In this document: piece after piece, positions 62,868 through 64,000 of the stretch
Position numbering within the stretch: position 1 is the first letter of the stretch
Layout of the letters: each line of letters opens with the position of its first letter
NCBI RefSeq assembly: GCF_014647795.1
Contig: NZ_BMPW01000032.1
Coordinates: forward strand, 28,814-92,813
Reading direction: 5' to 3'
Length of the DNA stretch: 64,000 nucleotides
From: Actinoplanes campanulatus
Lineage (GTDB): Bacteria > Actinomycetota > Actinomycetes > Mycobacteriales > Micromonosporaceae
Position numbers and translations under genes: made by a program
Notes under the pieces: model-generated
What the model was told of the DNA's origin: nothing
Database searches by the model: none
What the model saw: the letters and a program-made list of their open reading frames with translations, nothing else

Positions 62868-63845
62868 CGTCTTCGCCAGGCGTCCACCCGAGTCTTCGGC
62901 AGCGCCGTCGAGGGTTACACCGCGAAGTTGAGCGACGCCCAGGCCGCCCGGCTCGCCGCCGATCCCGCCGTCGCGTCGGTCGAGGCCGACCAGGTCGTCC
63001 GGATCGCCGGCACGCAGACCTCGGCGCCGTGGGGCCTGGACCGCATCGACCAGCGCGCGCTCCCGCTGAGCGGCACCTACACGTACGGGGCGAGCAGCGG
63101 CGTCACCGTCTACGTGGTGGACACCGGCATCACGATCACCCACCAGGACTTCGGGGGCCGGGCGTCGTACGGCTACGACGCCGTCGACGGCGACGACATC
63201 GCGCAGGACGGCAACGGGCACGGCACCTTCGTGGCCGGGGTCGCGGCCGGCAGCACCTACGGCGTCGCCAAGAGCGCCAACGTGGTCGGTGTCCGGGTGC
63301 TCGACAACAACGGCTCGGGCACGACCGCCGGGGTCATCGCCGGCATCGACTGGGTGACCGCCAACGCGGCCCCCGGCCGGTCGGTGGCGAACCTGAGCCT
63401 CGGCGGCGGGGCGAGCAGCACCCTGGACGCGGCGGTGAGGCGGTCGATCACGGCGGGGATCCCGTACACGATCGCGGCCGGCAACTCGGGGGTCAACGCG
63501 AGCAACACCTCCCCGGCCCGGGTCACCGAGGCGCTCACCGTCGGCGCCACGAGCAACACCGACGCCAAGGCCTCCTGGTCGGACTACGGCCCGGTGCTGG
63601 ACCTCTTCGCACCCGGCGTCTCGATCACCTCGGCGTGGCGGACCGGCAACACCGCCACCTACACCGGTAGCGGCACCTCGTTCGCGGCCCCGCACGTGGC
63701 CGGCGCGGTCGCCCTCTACCTGGCCGCCAACCCGGGCGCCTCGGTCAGCACGGTCAACGCGGCGATCGTGAACAACGCCACCACCGGAGTGGTCACCAGC
63801 CGCGGCACCGGTTCGCCGAACCGGCTGCTCTACGTCGGTTCCTGA
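62868..63845 (+). pseudogene. Subtilisin-family (S8) peptidase gene, 5'-truncated
   Basis: The catalytic domain is intact: Asp in VYVVDTGI, His in GNGHGTFVAGV, Asn in AAGNSG, Ser in GTSFAAPHVAG. Upstream, the frame holds only the last 25 or so residues of the I9 propeptide (VFGSAVEGYTAKLSDAQAARLAADPAVASVEAD) and meets a TAG at 62865. There is no signal peptide, no start codon with a ribosome binding site and no first half of the propeptide; the only in-frame initiator is a TTG at 62928. A secreted protease cannot be produced from this, so the gene is probably dead, although a DNA segment between an original promoter and the propeptide may have been deleted. Confidence 0.75.
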
Positions 63846-63859
63846 TCCTCCCTGACGGA

Positions 63860-63884
63860 AGGGCCGCCCGGTTCGGGCGGCCCT
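63860..63884. terminator. Bidirectional terminator between the S8 and fliQ genes
   Basis: Arms AGGGCCGCCCG (63860-63870) and CGGGCGGCCCT (63874-63884), 3-nt loop, between convergent genes, 14 bp after the S8 stop and 3 bp from the stop of fliQ. Confidence 0.85.
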
Positions 63885-63886
63885 GC

Positions 63887-64000
63887 TCAGGCGAGCAGGC
63901 TCGGCACCTTCTCGAAGAGCTGGGTGGTGTAGGTCATCATCTCGTGGAGCATCCAGTTGCCGGCCAGCAGCAGGGCCGCGCCGATCGCGATCGCCTTCGG
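63887..64000 (-). CDS. fliQ: Flagellar biosynthesis protein FliQ, C-terminal part only
   Basis: The final 37 residues of a gene running off the right edge: a membrane helix (KAIAIGAALLLAGNWML) then HEMMTYTTQLFEKVPSLLA. The helix followed by W-M-L, a short polar stretch and x-L-F-x-x-x-P-x-L-(I/L)-(G/A) matches the C-terminus of FliQ, a component of the flagellar type III export gate. It implies a flagellar gene cluster just beyond the window. Confidence 0.75.
   Translation of the reverse strand, partial: PKAIAIGAALLLAGNWMLHEMMTYTTQLFEKVPSLLA

Overview
This is a high-GC actinobacterial chromosome segment, most likely from Actinoplanes or a close relative in the Micromonosporaceae. The evidence: an Ssd/TadA/TadB/TadC/DUF4244/TadE locus in the order known from mycobacteria; WXG100 proteins and EccE of type VII secretion; futalosine-pathway menaquinone genes; an extended-family menaquinone reductase; many GTG starts and four-base stop/start overlaps; and, at the right edge, the C-terminus of the flagellar export protein FliQ, which fits a lineage with motile spores. 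I found no tRNA, rRNA, CRISPR array, transposase or integrase.

Layout. 1-4362 (minus): Flp/Tad-type pilus cluster led by ssd, with an unusual spacer ORF and a duplicated tail of tadC. 4565-6031 (plus): STAS anti-sigma antagonist and a HAD-IB phosphatase. 6535-7763 (minus): a small membrane protein and a Fic-fold protein with a degenerate active site. 7976-14179 (plus): acetyl-CoA synthetase, a secreted M6 metalloprotease, a lipoprotein, and an alpha/beta hydrolase that lacks its nucleophile. 14460-20944: a type VII secretion island containing a 120-aa protein, a 1066-aa proline-rich protein with two SseB-like domains, two WXG100 proteins and a divergent eccE. 21025-24038: small membrane protein, RarD-type permease, anti-sigma factor and IclR regulator.

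24256-45378 is a respiratory block, all on the minus strand: polyprenyl diphosphate synthase, the complete 14-gene nuoA-N operon (complex I), menaquinone reductase MenJ, methyltransferase MenG and radical-SAM MqnC; mqnA lies 8 kb further on at 53524-54375. These genes make the prenyl tail, the naphthoquinone head, the final methylation and tail saturation of menaquinone, and the enzyme that reduces it. 45425-53442 holds a TetR/VOC divergent pair with tandem operators, an SNF2 helicase with a SWIM protein, an aldo/keto reductase, a GC-rich tandem repeat and an LPXTG surface protein. 54440-58915 has a broken AlbA_2-type regulator behind an intact palindromic operator, then HelR-type RNA polymerase helicase coupled to an LLM flavoprotein. 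58972-61997 has a GNAT gene divergent from an apparently self-regulated ABC exporter operon preceded by two tandem palindromes. 62040-64000 has a double-VOC protein, a 5'-truncated subtilisin gene and the end of fliQ.

The most unusual elements are the split type VII island with its coupled SseB/120-aa pair, the pseudogenised AlbA_2 regulator with its preserved operator, three pairs of DnaA-box-like sequences at scattered intergenic sites, and several enzymes whose catalytic motif is lost (Fic, alpha/beta hydrolase, Ssd).
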